Source of the DNA: G965202915 sp965205955
GTDB lineage: Bacteria; Pseudomonadota; Gammaproteobacteria; Eutrophobiales; Eutrophobiaceae
Assembly (NCBI GenBank): GCA_965205955.1
Contig: OZ242192.1
Location: 2,294,001 to 2,358,000 of the forward strand
Reading direction: 5' to 3'
DNA length: 64,000 nucleotides
Below the pieces are notes generated by a model. That model was not told the origin of the DNA. It ran no database searches and worked only from the letters and a program-made list of their open reading frames with translations. This document shows positions 8,380 to 18,026 of the stretch, in pieces. How positions within the stretch are numbered: position 1 is the stretch's first letter; every line of letters starts with the position of its first letter. The translations under genes were made by a program, and so were the position numbers.

Positions 8380-9232
8380 TGTTAACCAGTATCCTCTTGA
8401 ATATTATAAAAAACCATTCTTTAAAACTGCTTAGTAAGCCCACTGATTGTTCCTCGAAAAAACTCTCCCGTACCCGTAAAAGTATTATAGAAATGTTATC
8501 TTTACCACCATAATTACTTGCCAGACGAACTAATTCTTCACCAGCCTGTACAAGATTACCACTATATTTACTTAGGGTTAAGTGAATTTCTTTATCATCT
8601 ACCATATCATTTAATCCATCCGAACACAGCAGAAAAATATCGCCGGGCGCAACTGCTCTCTCGACGATATCTACCAGGACATCCATATCGATCCCCAGCG
8701 CTCGTGTAATCAGATTCCCGGGCACCTTTTTCAGCGCCTCTTCTCTGGACAGACCACGGTCCATCTCCTCCTGAACCAGGGAGTGATCGCAGGTGATTTG
8801 CTGCAATTCTTCATTTCTGAAGAGATACAGCCTCGAATCGCCAACATGAGCAATAGACATGATATTTTCGTGCAATAAACCCACAACTGCGGTTGTCCCC
8901 ATACCTTGGCATTTTGAATCCGCATTGGCTGTAGCAAGTATTTGCGCATTTGCACGAATAATTGCATTTTTTATCAGCAAGGATCCCTGAGTAAAGCCTG
9001 TTTTTTTATCGACTCGTTCCAGGTTTTTCCTCTTCAACTCCCGCACCATTTCCGTATAGATCTCGGTCACCGCCAACGCACTGGCAATTTCTCCTGCCTC
9101 GCGCCCCCCCATTCCATCAGCGAGTATAAGCAGGCCTCTCCCGGCATCAGTTATGGCGCTGTCCTCATTTTGTGCCCGGTTCAATCCCACATCCGAGAGA
9201 TTTACCACCTCAATCTTGTTTGAGAGATCCAT
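8372..9232 (-). CDS. Second PP2C-family Ser/Thr protein phosphatase
   Basis: A 286-residue phosphatase with the full motif set: GLNRAQNEDSA, LADGMGGREAGE, MGTTAVV, HVGDSRLYLF, LCSDGL and GGKDNISI. It is longer than the phosphatase at 1693 because of a C-terminal tail with an aromatic and hydrophobic stretch (SFKEWFFIIFKRILV), which may contact the membrane. Its stop overlaps the FHA gene start by 8 bases. Two different PP2C enzymes within 8 kb around one kinase suggest separate substrates or locations. Confidence 0.92.
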   Translation of the reverse strand: MDLSNKIEVVNLSDVGLNRAQNEDSAITDAGRGLLILADGMGGREAGEIASALAVTEIYTEMVRELKRKNLERVDKKTGFTQGSLLIKNAIIRANAQILATANADSKCQGMGTTAVVGLLHENIMSIAHVGDSRLYLFRNEELQQITCDHSLVQEEMDRGLSREEALKKVPGNLITRALGIDMDVLVDIVERAVAPGDIFLLCSDGLNDMVDDKEIHLTLSKYSGNLVQAGEELVRLASNYGGKDNISIILLRVRESFFEEQSVGLLSSFKEWFFIIFKRILVNNG

Positions 9233-9638
9233 TATTGATTATCTCTTTCAAATTTTTTATCAAAAAATTACAAAAATCATCCTATGATTCGATAGCTGTT
9301 TGCTTATGCCGATGGGTCGGGGCTCTATCGACAGCCGGTATCAGGGCCGGTTCCCGCTTTATTTCCAAACAGGCACATCGATATCCCGGTATAAATAATC
9401 TGCAATACAGGCATTTCAAAATCAAAACCATCATCAGGTATACCATAATAAATGAAAGTTTATCATATTATAATTGATAAAACACTTGCAAACATAGGAA
9501 TTTTTTAAATATATCTGCTACATTATCAGCAATCATGCAAACTACAGAAGAAGGAAATCCACGTTTTAGTAGACTATTCCCAACCCCATCCATATCCGTG
9601 ATACGAGCGGCAGTGTATAAATCAACGATTGCCGGAAG
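9233..9638. other. Intergenic region upstream of the PP2C/FHA genes
   Basis: About 400 AT-rich bases lie between the phosphatase start at 9232 and the DUF4124 stop at 9639. They should hold the minus-strand promoter of the PP2C-FHA pair. A 35-codon plus-strand frame (9535-9642) exists but has no supporting signal. No RNA gene or repeat was seen. Confidence 0.5.
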
Positions 9639-10115
9639 CTAGTTACACCTTTTCTTTATAGCTTGCTCCAATTTACTTTCAGCCTGTTCGCGTGCGGTCT
9701 CGGTGAGAATTTTAGGATTTTGGGGGTCATTAGTCTTCTCATAAACATATGATGCATCACGCATTTCTGCCAACTCTGCCTTGGCCCTGTCACACTTTGC
9801 TTTACGCTTTTTTTCCTGTTCTTTTTTCGCCTGGAGGTCAACCTTTCGCTCTTCACGTTCTTCCTGATAAATATCCAGCAGTTTCTGTTGCTTTTCCCCC
9901 CTGCTCATAGCAGACCGATCAGTTCCAGGCTCCTGCCCGGATTCTTTTTTAATTGTCACCTTCTCCGCATCACTCGACAAGGGTTTATCGCCGAAATGAG
10001 TACGGCCGTTTTCGTCAACCCATTTATAGACCTCGGCAAACGACTGGCCGGGAAATAAAAGGAAAATAAACAAAATTGCCAGAAATGCTGGCTTCAAATG
10101 TTCGCTCACACTCAT
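9639..10115 (-). CDS. DUF4124 periplasmic protein
   Basis: A 158-residue protein with a signal peptide (residues 1-27, hydrophobic core FLAILFIFLLF, cleavage after SFA). The DUF4124 domain follows directly: VYKWVDENGRTHFGDKPL matches the family signature of an aromatic residue, WVDENG and a tyrosine/histidine-FGD segment. Residues 80-158 are highly charged and probably coiled coil. DUF4124 proteins are common in gammaproteobacteria and have no settled function. The gene is followed at a distance by the signalling genes but is probably independent of them. Confidence 0.85.
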   Translation of the reverse strand: MSVSEHLKPAFLAILFIFLLFPGQSFAEVYKWVDENGRTHFGDKPLSSDAEKVTIKKESGQEPGTDRSAMSRGEKQQKLLDIYQEEREERKVDLQAKKEQEKKRKAKCDRAKAELAEMRDASYVYEKTNDPQNPKILTETAREQAESKLEQAIKKRCN

Positions 10116-10210
10116 ATTTCTCCATTTTTCATACCATTCCTCACAATGAACGGGCCTGAATAGCTATTGTGCTACCGATTTCTGCCGGAATCGCCATGAA
10201 CCAGGATATT

Positions 10211-10534
10211 TCAACGCTCCAGGTACTGCAGTTTATCGCCGCTATCCTTCCAGTCATCCGCGTCTTCCGGCGCATCCTTCATGGTATCGATAACCGGCCA
10301 CTCCCTGGAAAGAGTCGCATTCAGTTCAATAAACTGCTGCATATTCTCAGGCACGTCTTCCTCGGCCATAATTGCATCAACCGGGCATTCCGGCTCGCAT
10401 AAGGTGCAGTCGATACATTCATCAGGATCAATTACCAACATATTCGGGCCTTCATGAAAACAATCTACCGGGCAGACCTCGACACAATCAGTATACTTAC
10501 ATCTAATACAATTATTGGTGACTACAAATGGCAT
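10211..10534 (-). CDS. fdxA: Seven-iron ferredoxin FdxA
   Basis: A 107-residue ferredoxin. The cysteines at 9, 12, 17, 21, 25, 40, 43, 46 and 50 (C..C....C...C...C, then CIDCTLCEPECP) match the 3Fe-4S plus 4Fe-4S arrangement of bacterial FdxA. The C-terminal tail after residue 55 is also typical. It carries electrons at low potential in the cytoplasm; its partners are not shown here. It lies just downstream of mutS on the same strand, an association seen in other gammaproteobacteria. Confidence 0.95.
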   Translation of the reverse strand: MPFVVTNNCIRCKYTDCVEVCPVDCFHEGPNMLVIDPDECIDCTLCEPECPVDAIMAEEDVPENMQQFIELNATLSREWPVIDTMKDAPEDADDWKDSGDKLQYLER

Positions 10535-10721
10535 AAAATTTCTCTCTCAATTAATAGTGATCGGTACAGTATACGATCATACCCGTGAGTCTGATCAATT
10601 AAAAAATTTGGGAATTATATGCAATAGTCCTCAAAAATCGTGATGGTCAGTTCCCATGAGAAACCAGACAGATATTCAGGCCGCCCGGGCTTTGCCCTCT
10701 TTAATTGGCGCAATATTCGGG

Positions 10722-13286
10722 CTAATTCTTGTTGATCATCGCACATATTTGATACAGCAAATCCAGTGCCTGCCTGGGCGATAGCTCATCGAGATCAACT
10801 GTTTTTAAAAGATCTGCTATCGGTGTTTTCTGCTGAAACAAGTCGGTCTGTTTCTGCTGTTTATCACTTCTATGCTGATAGAGTTGTTCCATATTTGCCA
10901 GACGCTGTTTTGCATGAGCGATTACACTGTCTGGCAACCCGGCAAGTGCGGCCACCTGCAGGCCATAACTGCGGGAAGCAGGGCCTTGTTTTACCGCATG
11001 TAAAAACACGATTTTGTCATTGTATTCCACCGCATCCATATGGACATTATCAACCTGCAATTCCTGCTCGGCCAATGCGGTCAATTCAAAGTAATGTGTG
11101 GCAAATAAAACAAAGGCCTGATTGTTGTGAGTCAGGTGACTGGCGCAGGCCCAGGCCAATGCCAGACCGTCAAAGGTGCTTGTGCCTCTTCCTACTTCAT
11201 CCATCAGTACCAGACTGTTCCGGGTTGCGTGATTGAGTATGTTGGCAGCCTCGGTCATTTCAACCATAAAAGTAGACCGGCCGCTGACAAGATCATCGGA
11301 CGCACCAATACGGGTAAAAATCCGATCGATGGGGCCAATCACGGCCTCTCTGGCGGGCACATAACTTCCTATATGCGTAAGGATGATGATCAGCGCAGTC
11401 TGCCTCATGTAGGTTGATTTGCCTCCCATATTCGGACCCGTGATCACCAGCATGCGTCTCGATTCATCGAGTAGCAGATCATTGGAGATAAAGGGTTCCG
11501 TTTGCACCTGTTCGATAACGGGATGGCGGCCTTCGGTAATCGTTATGCCCTGCTCGCCGGTGAGTTCGGGTTTATTTAAATCAAGGGTGTGTGCACGTTC
11601 GGCAAAGGATAGTAAGGCATCGAGTTCCGCTATTGCATCGGCACATGATTGTAATTCACTCGAATATGCGGCGACTTTAAGTAAAAGCTGTTCATAAAGA
11701 TATTTTTCCCTTCTCAATGCCTTGTCTCTGGCGCCTAAAATTTTATTTTCAAAATCCTTCAGTTCGGGAGTTATGAAGCGTTCCGAAGATTTTAATGTTT
11801 GTCTGCGCGTGTAATCATCCGGGATTTTGTCGGCATGGCTTTTGCCTGCTTCAATGTAATAGCCGTGGACGCGATTGAACCCCACTTTGAGTGTTTGAAT
11901 TCCGGTTCGGTCTCTTTCACGCCGTTCAAGCTCCTGCAAGTGCTCGCTCGCACCCTGGCTGAAGCGGCGCAGTTCATCCAACTCGGGATCATAGCCATCG
12001 AGAATAACACCGCCTTCCCGAATTATTACTGACGGTGTTTCAAAGACCGCCTCATGCAACATATTCGCCAGGGTTTCAAAATCGCCGATCTTGGTATCCA
12101 TATCCTGGATCTGCAGACTGTCAACATCTGCCAGCAATCCCTTTAATTCGGGCAATTGTCTGAGTGATAGTTTTAACTGCACCAAATCACGGGGACGCGC
12201 CGAATTCATCACGATGCGAGTATTGATCCGTTCAATATCAGTAATCGCGCGCATACATTCATGGAAACGGGTATACAGACGATTCATCAACAGGCACTCA
12301 ACGGCATCGTATCTGAGCCGCAATATATGGTGATTTCTGATCGGCTGATGCAGCCATCGACGCAACAGGCGGCCCCCCATAGAGGTTAGGGTGGAATCCA
12401 TGATGCTTAGCAAACTGTACTCGTGCTCACCCGATAGACACGCATCGAGCTCCAGGTTTCGCCGGCTAACGGCATCTATGCAGAGGAATTCTTCCTGTAT
12501 GTTAATCCGCGGTATCTGCAAATGCGGGCTATCGATAAATTGGGTTTCCTGCAAATAATTCAATAAGGCTCCAAAGGCGCATACAGCGGCACGCAGTTCA
12601 TGACACCCAAGCCCGGAAAGATCATGAACGCCATATTGTTTCTTTATCAATTCTACCGCCGAGCCATGATGAAAATACCAGGACTGGCGGACATTGCTTA
12701 CGCAGTTGACGGTAATTTGATTCTGCAGATCATTTCCTTCATCAAAAATAATCTCGGCCGGCTGTAAGCATTCCATCTCCATTAAAAATGAATCGAATTC
12801 GTCATGTTCCGAGAGGAATACACGGCCGCTGCTTAAGTCCAGACCGGCAATACCCGTTATTTTATTATTGCTACCGACGGCAAGCAGTAATTTTTCACTG
12901 CGTTCGGAAAGTAAATTTTCTTCGGTAACCGTGCCGGGTGTTACTATTCTGACGACTTTCCTTTCCACCGGCCCTTTGGACAAAGCCGGGTCACCGACTT
13001 GCTCACAGATCACTACAGATTCGCCCTGATCGATTAATCTGGCCAAATAGTTATCCAAGGCATGGAAGGGAATACCGGCCATGGGTATCGGCTGCCCGGC
13101 AGATTTTCCGCGTGAAGTCAGAGCAATGTTAAGTATGCGCGCCGCTTTTTTGGCATCTTCAAAAAACAACTCATAGAAGTCGCCTACACGAAAAAACAGC
13201 AGCTTGTCCGGATAATCATTTTTGAATCCCATATATTGCCGGATTATAGGGGTATGCTGAGTGTCAATTAATGAGGTATCTTTCAT
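10722..13286 (-). CDS. mutS: DNA mismatch repair protein MutS
   Basis: An 854-residue full-length MutS. The mismatch-reading motif GDFYELF is at residues 35-41 (Phe37, Glu39). Connector, lever and clamp domains follow, then the ABC ATPase with Walker A GPNMGGKST near residue 620, Walker B region LVLMDEVGRGTST and the FATHYFELT histidine switch. It recognises mismatches and short loops after replication and recruits MutL. The length matches the E. coli protein (853 residues). The start at 13286 gives MKDTSLIDTQHTPIIRQYM, the expected N terminus. Confidence 0.98.
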   Translation of the reverse strand: MKDTSLIDTQHTPIIRQYMGFKNDYPDKLLFFRVGDFYELFFEDAKKAARILNIALTSRGKSAGQPIPMAGIPFHALDNYLARLIDQGESVVICEQVGDPALSKGPVERKVVRIVTPGTVTEENLLSERSEKLLLAVGSNNKITGIAGLDLSSGRVFLSEHDEFDSFLMEMECLQPAEIIFDEGNDLQNQITVNCVSNVRQSWYFHHGSAVELIKKQYGVHDLSGLGCHELRAAVCAFGALLNYLQETQFIDSPHLQIPRINIQEEFLCIDAVSRRNLELDACLSGEHEYSLLSIMDSTLTSMGGRLLRRWLHQPIRNHHILRLRYDAVECLLMNRLYTRFHECMRAITDIERINTRIVMNSARPRDLVQLKLSLRQLPELKGLLADVDSLQIQDMDTKIGDFETLANMLHEAVFETPSVIIREGGVILDGYDPELDELRRFSQGASEHLQELERRERDRTGIQTLKVGFNRVHGYYIEAGKSHADKIPDDYTRRQTLKSSERFITPELKDFENKILGARDKALRREKYLYEQLLLKVAAYSSELQSCADAIAELDALLSFAERAHTLDLNKPELTGEQGITITEGRHPVIEQVQTEPFISNDLLLDESRRMLVITGPNMGGKSTYMRQTALIIILTHIGSYVPAREAVIGPIDRIFTRIGASDDLVSGRSTFMVEMTEAANILNHATRNSLVLMDEVGRGTSTFDGLALAWACASHLTHNNQAFVLFATHYFELTALAEQELQVDNVHMDAVEYNDKIVFLHAVKQGPASRSYGLQVAALAGLPDSVIAHAKQRLANMEQLYQHRSDKQQKQTDLFQQKTPIADLLKTVDLDELSPRQALDLLYQICAMINKN

Positions 13287-13530
13287 AGCTATTCAATACG
13301 ATGCTGACTATCACTTGGTAATATAGCATTGTTTATCGCTTAATTTATTCTAATGATGCGTCGAAATTATCTATTAAAAGCCGCCTGCTCTAAGTAACGA
13401 CTGAGTCCGGTGGCTACACGAAGCAACTATATTTTGACAAAGGGGAATACAAATATATATGATTTATTCATGCTAGACCTTATCTCTGCAAATTGGCGCA
13501 TTGATCCAAACGATTCAATTGAGGAACCGA

Positions 13531-15162
13531 ATGATGGATAGTGCGCCAAAATCCCGGCCTACGCGCATTGTTATTATCGGCGGCGGCTTTGCCGGCGCTT
13601 TTTGCGCAAAGGCACTCAGCAAGAGACTCACCGGAAAGGGTGAGATCGAACTTATAAACCGGCATAATTATTTTGTGTTTCAACCCCTGCTTCCTGAAGT
13701 CGCCTCGGGAGTAATCAACGCACAGGACGCAGTCACGCCACTGCGGGTAATGCTTCCGGACCTGCGCCATCGTCAGGCCGAAGTAAAGCATATTGATTTC
13801 GAGAAACGGCGTCTGCAAATTTTGCAGGGGAGAAGACGATTACTGATCAACGTGCCATACGATGAACTGGTAGTGGCGCCTGGACAAGTTAGCGATCTGA
13901 GCCGTTTTCCGGGTTTCAGCGAACACAGTCTGACCATGAAAGATCTCGGCGACGCTTTCGTAATGCGCAACCATATCCTGCAATGCCTGGAATGGGCAGA
14001 TGTCACCGATAACCCTGATATCAAGAAGATGGTTCTGACTTTTGTGGTGGCCGGGGGTGGCTTTTCCGGAACCGAGACCATCGGTGAACTGCAGGATATG
14101 GTGAGGCGCGCACTGCGCTACTACCCGAACATCCGCTCCGGGGAAGTGCGCTTCGTTCTGCTACAACGCGCTGACCGTATCCTGCCGGAGCTGCCGGAGT
14201 CGTTAAGCGCGTATGCCGATAAAAAGCTGCGGGCGCGCGGCATAGATATTCGTCTCAACACCGGCATGACCAGCGCCACCGGTAGCTATGTCGAAACCGA
14301 CCAGGGCGAGCGCATCTCAACAGTCACCCTGATCACGACTATCGGCAATGGCCCGCCGGATTTCGTCAGCACTCATTTTGAGCTGGAACGCGGCAAAATA
14401 CCGGTCAATGGCACATTGCAGGCGCTTGGGCATGAACATGTTTGGGCACTGGGAGATACGGCCGCGGTACCCTATGAGCATGATGGAAAAACGCTCATGT
14501 CCCCGCCAACCGCGCAATTCGCGGTCGCCCAGGCAAACCTGCTCGCGCGCAACCTCCACGCTACATTATGCGGCGATACGCCGCAAAACTTCCGCTTCAA
14601 ACCGCGCGGCACGCTCGCATCGCTTGGAGCGTATCAAGGTGTCGCCGAAATCTTCGGGATCCGTATATCCGGGGTGCTCGCCTGGTCCATCTGGCGCGGC
14701 TTTTATATGCTGCGTCTACCTGGGTTCATTGCGCAGCTACGAGTCGCCCTGAACTGGTTTCTGGATTACTTCGTGCCACGCACGATTGTTGAGATACAGC
14801 AAATACAGCGCCCGGCAGTTTCCTATGCCCGCTTCAATGCAGGCGACACTGTTTTCGTGCGCGGCGAACTATTGACCGGATTCTTCGTAGTACTGAGTGG
14901 GAAACTGGAAATTCGTGTGTCCGCAAAAGACGGTACGGAAGGCCTCGTGAAGACCGTTGGCCCGCAGGAGCACTTTGGCGACCGCATCCAGAGTTGGAAC
15001 ACCTGTTGCCAGGGAGATGTCGTCGCCGTGGAAGAGTCTCGCGTCATGATGGTGCGTGGTGACGACTTCGCTCGCCTGCGCAATGACTTCAAATTCCTGG
15101 ACAATTACCTTGCCGAGCAGTACCCGGAGAAATACCCCGAAGCATTCTATCCCGATAAATAA
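13531..15162 (+). CDS. ndh: Type II NADH dehydrogenase (NDH-2) with C-terminal cyclic-nucleotide-binding-like domain
   Basis: A flavoprotein of about 543 residues. The start at ATG 13531 is chosen because GAGG lies 6 bases upstream; an upstream TTG at 13501 is less likely. An FAD-binding Rossmann motif (VIIGGGFAGAF) is at about residues 14-24 and a second, NADH-binding one (VVAGGGFSGTET) near 170. The quinone-reductase region and the amphipathic, aromatic membrane-anchoring segment (about 380-417) follow. Unlike plain NDH-2 (about 430 residues), it has about 100 extra residues (428-527) with a cyclic-nucleotide-binding beta roll: FNAGDTVFVRGE, FFVVLSGKLEIRV, HFGDR. The normal FGE...R phosphate cassette is degenerate (FGDRIQSWNTCC), so cAMP binding is doubtful. 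It oxidises NADH and reduces quinone at the inner membrane without pumping protons. Confidence 0.88.
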   Translation: MMDSAPKSRPTRIVIIGGGFAGAFCAKALSKRLTGKGEIELINRHNYFVFQPLLPEVASGVINAQDAVTPLRVMLPDLRHRQAEVKHIDFEKRRLQILQGRRRLLINVPYDELVVAPGQVSDLSRFPGFSEHSLTMKDLGDAFVMRNHILQCLEWADVTDNPDIKKMVLTFVVAGGGFSGTETIGELQDMVRRALRYYPNIRSGEVRFVLLQRADRILPELPESLSAYADKKLRARGIDIRLNTGMTSATGSYVETDQGERISTVTLITTIGNGPPDFVSTHFELERGKIPVNGTLQALGHEHVWALGDTAAVPYEHDGKTLMSPPTAQFAVAQANLLARNLHATLCGDTPQNFRFKPRGTLASLGAYQGVAEIFGIRISGVLAWSIWRGFYMLRLPGFIAQLRVALNWFLDYFVPRTIVEIQQIQRPAVSYARFNAGDTVFVRGELLTGFFVVLSGKLEIRVSAKDGTEGLVKTVGPQEHFGDRIQSWNTCCQGDVVAVEESRVMMVRGDDFARLRNDFKFLDNYLAEQYPEKYPEAFYPDK

Positions 15163-15231
15163 CACCCGTTTGTCTGAATATGCCAACAGCATTGAAAGGG
15201 CAGGTTTTACAATTTCGACGGACAGAAGGAA

Positions 15232-15897
15232 TCAGACTCCGCTCCAGGAAACAACGCGCAAAATAGTGCGTACAATAATGCGCAAATCCATCATTAAATT
15301 GGAAGAATATATGTACAGCATGTCATATTTCAGCCTTGCCAGGGCCATAAATTCGTTATGCGCATGGGGATAGTTGATCTGGGTGTATCCGGTCACTCCG
15401 GGCTTGGCGATTAAGCGATTGCGAAATTTTCCGTCCATTTTTTCCAAATTCCTTGCAAGATCAGGGAATTCAGGGCGAGGCCCTACTACACTCATAGTGC
15501 CGATCAATACATTCCAGAATTGTGGAAATTCGTCGAGATAGGTCCTGCGAAGAAATTTTCCCACCGGAGTGATGCGCGCATCGGCGTTTTGTGTGCGTAA
15601 ATCTTTAAGTTTATTATCCGAGCCGATATACATGGTTCGGAGCTTCAACATTTTGAAAACGGTTCCGTGCTGTCCGAGCCGTTCCCGGCTATAGAATACC
15701 GGGCCTGGCGATGTGATTTTTATCAGCAGGGCAAGCAGCGGAAATAGTAAAACGAACGGCACAAGCGCGAGTATTGCCGCCACTATATCCAATATCCGCT
15801 TGCGTAAAGAATTCAAGTAGGGGCTGCTATTAACTGGAAATGACATCTTGCTCACAGAGGGTAATGATACAGGTGCGCCTTCAGCGCCTCCATGCAT
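15232..15897 (-). CDS. Bacterial sugar transferase (initiating polyprenyl-phosphate glycosyl-1-phosphate transferase)
   Basis: A 221-residue protein of the short WcaJ/PglC-type phosphoglycosyl transferase family. One hydrophobic membrane segment (about residues 35-59) is followed by the conserved catalytic core: SPGPVFYSRERLGQHG, FKMLKLRTM, LRRTYLDEFPQFWNVL, MSVVGPRPE and KPGVTGYTQIN. Such enzymes transfer a sugar phosphate to undecaprenyl phosphate and start synthesis of exopolysaccharide or O-antigen units. The substrate cannot be read here. No other polysaccharide genes are adjacent, so it stands alone. An internal ATG at 15846 (MSFPVN) is an alternative start. Confidence 0.9.
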   Translation of the reverse strand: MHGGAEGAPVSLPSVSKMSFPVNSSPYLNSLRKRILDIVAAILALVPFVLLFPLLALLIKITSPGPVFYSRERLGQHGTVFKMLKLRTMYIGSDNKLKDLRTQNADARITPVGKFLRRTYLDEFPQFWNVLIGTMSVVGPRPEFPDLARNLEKMDGKFRNRLIAKPGVTGYTQINYPHAHNEFMALARLKYDMLYIYSSNLMMDLRIIVRTILRVVSWSGV

Positions 15898-16041
15898 TCG
15901 GAATAAAAATAAAGCATATTTTCATGCCGTTGTCAACGAAAGAGCGCTAAAAAGTTTGCCGGTCACGAGTAAAAAGTGTTGAAAAATTTATTTCTTCGCA
16001 ATATATTGCACTGCACAATCAATTTTCTAATGGAGACAATT

Positions 16042-16401
16042 ATGAGTAACGAAATTCTTGAGAATGTAAACACGATGGGCAAAAATTTCTGCGAGTCTGT
16101 AAGGGCACTATATGAAATCAATGTTAACATCGCCGGTCAAATTTCAGATCAACACATCGCCTTTGCTAATCTGTATGTAGATTATATGGCCAGCCAAGTT
16201 AATCTGATTAGCGCCGCAAAGGACTATAAGGAAATAGTCGCCGCACAAAGCAAACTGATTGGCGAAATTTCCGAAAAAACACAGGGCATTGTCCGTAATA
16301 CTATTGACATCTTCAATGAGTCAAATGATGAGGTCAGCGCCTGGGTTAAGAAAGGTGTTGAAGAAACGACTGTAGTGATCCCTTTTGCTAAAAGCGCTTA
16401 A
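16042..16401 (+). CDS. Phasin-family protein
   Basis: A 119-residue helical protein. The start at ATG 16042 is supported by GGAGA 5 bases upstream, so longer frames beginning at GTG 15976 are not used. The sequence has the amphipathic helical pattern of small phasins (phasin_2 type), with an N-terminal NTMGKNFCESVRALYEIN and a central region rich in Gln and Ala. Phasins coat polyhydroxyalkanoate granules or act as general membrane or stress proteins. No PHA synthase is in the window, so the granule role is not established. Confidence 0.7.
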   Translation: MSNEILENVNTMGKNFCESVRALYEINVNIAGQISDQHIAFANLYVDYMASQVNLISAAKDYKEIVAAQSKLIGEISEKTQGIVRNTIDIFNESNDEVSAWVKKGVEETTVVIPFAKSA

Positions 16402-16429
16402 GTCTTTCACTTTCAGTCAACGCATATCT

Positions 16430-16455
16430 ATCGGCTTTCAAAATTGAGGGCCGAT
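16430..16455. terminator. Possible bidirectional terminator hairpin
   Basis: ATCGGC at 16430-16435 pairs with GCCGAT at 16450-16455 across a 14-base loop, between the convergent phasin and purF genes. The hairpin is short and has no strong T-run on either side, so the call rests mainly on position. Confidence 0.3.
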
Positions 16456-16469
16456 GGGTTGTGTTCCAA

Positions 16470-18026
16470 TCATACCCCACCTGAGGGAATGCGTATCCCC
16501 TGCTCTGTCAAACAATCATCATCCGCCAAGGGATCGTTTTCCCCGGCGGCATCATGATTTTCCCTGGCGGCATCATTCCTCAATGATTCAATACGGTCGA
16601 GATAACTATCGCTGACATCTCCGGTGATGTATTCACCACTAAAACAAGAGGTGTCAAAATCTGTAATTTCCGGATTGCCTTTACGAGCGGCATCGATCAA
16701 ATCGTCCAAATCCTGATAAACCAGCCAATCTGCGCCAATAATCGCTGCGATTTCCTCCTCTGTCTTGTTATGAGCAATTAATTCCTTTGCCGAAGGCATA
16801 TCTATGCCATAAACATTAGGATGGCGTATCGGGGCCGCCGCAGAGGCCACATATACTTTTTTTGCGCCGGCCTCGCGAGCCATTTGCACTATCTCTCTGG
16901 AAGTCGTGCCGCGTACTATGGAATCATCAACAAGCAGAACATTTTTATCCTTGAACTCCAAGTCAATGGCATTCAGCTTTTGGCGCACGGATTTGTTGCG
17001 GATATTTTGCCCCGCCATGATAAACGTACGTGGAATATACCGATTTTTGATAAATCCTTCCCGATACTTTATACCTAATTCGTTGGCTAGTTGTAATGCG
17101 GCCGGTCTGCTTGACTCCGGAATCGGTATGACAACGTCAATATCAGGATTCGGATACAATTTTATTATTTTTTGCGCTAATTTTTCTCCCATGCGCAGGC
17201 GAGCTTTGTACACCGATATACCGTCAATAATTGAATCCGGCCGGGCCAGATAGACATGTTCAAAGATACACGGCGTGTGTCTTGTCGAATTGTAACATTG
17301 CCGTGTAGAGATTTTGCCTTCGGCGGAAATAAAAACGGCCTCGCCCGGATGAACATCCCTGATCAATTCAAAACCCAATGAATCAATCGCGACACTCTCC
17401 GATGCAACAATATATTCCTTTCCCAGGCGGGTGGTGCGCTCACCAAACACGATCGGGCGGATCCCATACTGATCACGAAACCCAAGTATACCGACGCCCG
17501 TTATCATGGCAATAGCGGCATAACCGCCTCTGCAACGCTGATGCAGTGTACTGACCGCATCAAATATATCGCTGATATTAATATTCTCACGCATCTTGCC
17601 GCCGCTTTGCAGGGCATGCGCAAGAATATTCAGCAATACTTCCGAATCTGAATTGGTATTCAAATGACGCAGTTCCTCGCGTATTAAATCCCGCTTGAGC
17701 TCCGCACTGTTGGTAAGATTGCCATTATGGGCCAAGGTGATCCCATAAGGTGAATTTACATAAAAAGGCTGTGCTTCCGTCGATGATTCGCTTCCCGCAG
17801 TAGGATAGCGGACATGCCCTATTCCCATATTGCCTTTCAGCCTCAGCATGTGACGGGTGTGAAAGACATCCCGCACCATGCCGTTATCCTTGCGCAGATA
17901 CAACTGGTTGCCGTCGCAGGTGACCATCCCGGCGGCATCCTGACCCCGATGCTGTAACACAGTCAAACCATCGTATATAATCTGATTTACCGGCTGTTTT
18001 GCTACTATTCCTATTATTCCGCACAT
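16470..18026 (-). CDS. purF: Amidophosphoribosyltransferase PurF
   Basis: A 518-residue enzyme for the first committed step of purine synthesis: PRPP plus glutamine to 5-phosphoribosylamine. The Ntn-type glutaminase domain starts MCGIIGIVAK with Cys2 as nucleophile. The phosphoribosyltransferase domain carries VLLVDDSIVRGTTS near residue 365, the PRPP-binding loop. The length agrees with the E. coli enzyme (505) plus a short tail. It follows the dedD-like gene with a 38-base gap. cvpA, which usually lies between them, is absent. Confidence 0.97.
   Translation of the reverse strand: MCGIIGIVAKQPVNQIIYDGLTVLQHRGQDAAGMVTCDGNQLYLRKDNGMVRDVFHTRHMLRLKGNMGIGHVRYPTAGSESSTEAQPFYVNSPYGITLAHNGNLTNSAELKRDLIREELRHLNTNSDSEVLLNILAHALQSGGKMRENINISDIFDAVSTLHQRCRGGYAAIAMITGVGILGFRDQYGIRPIVFGERTTRLGKEYIVASESVAIDSLGFELIRDVHPGEAVFISAEGKISTRQCYNSTRHTPCIFEHVYLARPDSIIDGISVYKARLRMGEKLAQKIIKLYPNPDIDVVIPIPESSRPAALQLANELGIKYREGFIKNRYIPRTFIMAGQNIRNKSVRQKLNAIDLEFKDKNVLLVDDSIVRGTTSREIVQMAREAGAKKVYVASAAAPIRHPNVYGIDMPSAKELIAHNKTEEEIAAIIGADWLVYQDLDDLIDAARKGNPEITDFDTSCFSGEYITGDVSDSYLDRIESLRNDAARENHDAAGENDPLADDDCLTEQGIRIPSGGV

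Noticed and set aside
742..9232. Type VI secretion regulatory locus
   Set aside because: Kinase, phosphatase and FHA genes resemble PpkA/PppA/Fha sets, but no Tss structural gene occurs anywhere in the window.
9535..9642. 35-codon plus-strand frame starting MQTTEEGNPRF
   Set aside because: It lacks a ribosome binding site, overlaps the end of the DUF4124 gene, and has no recognisable feature.
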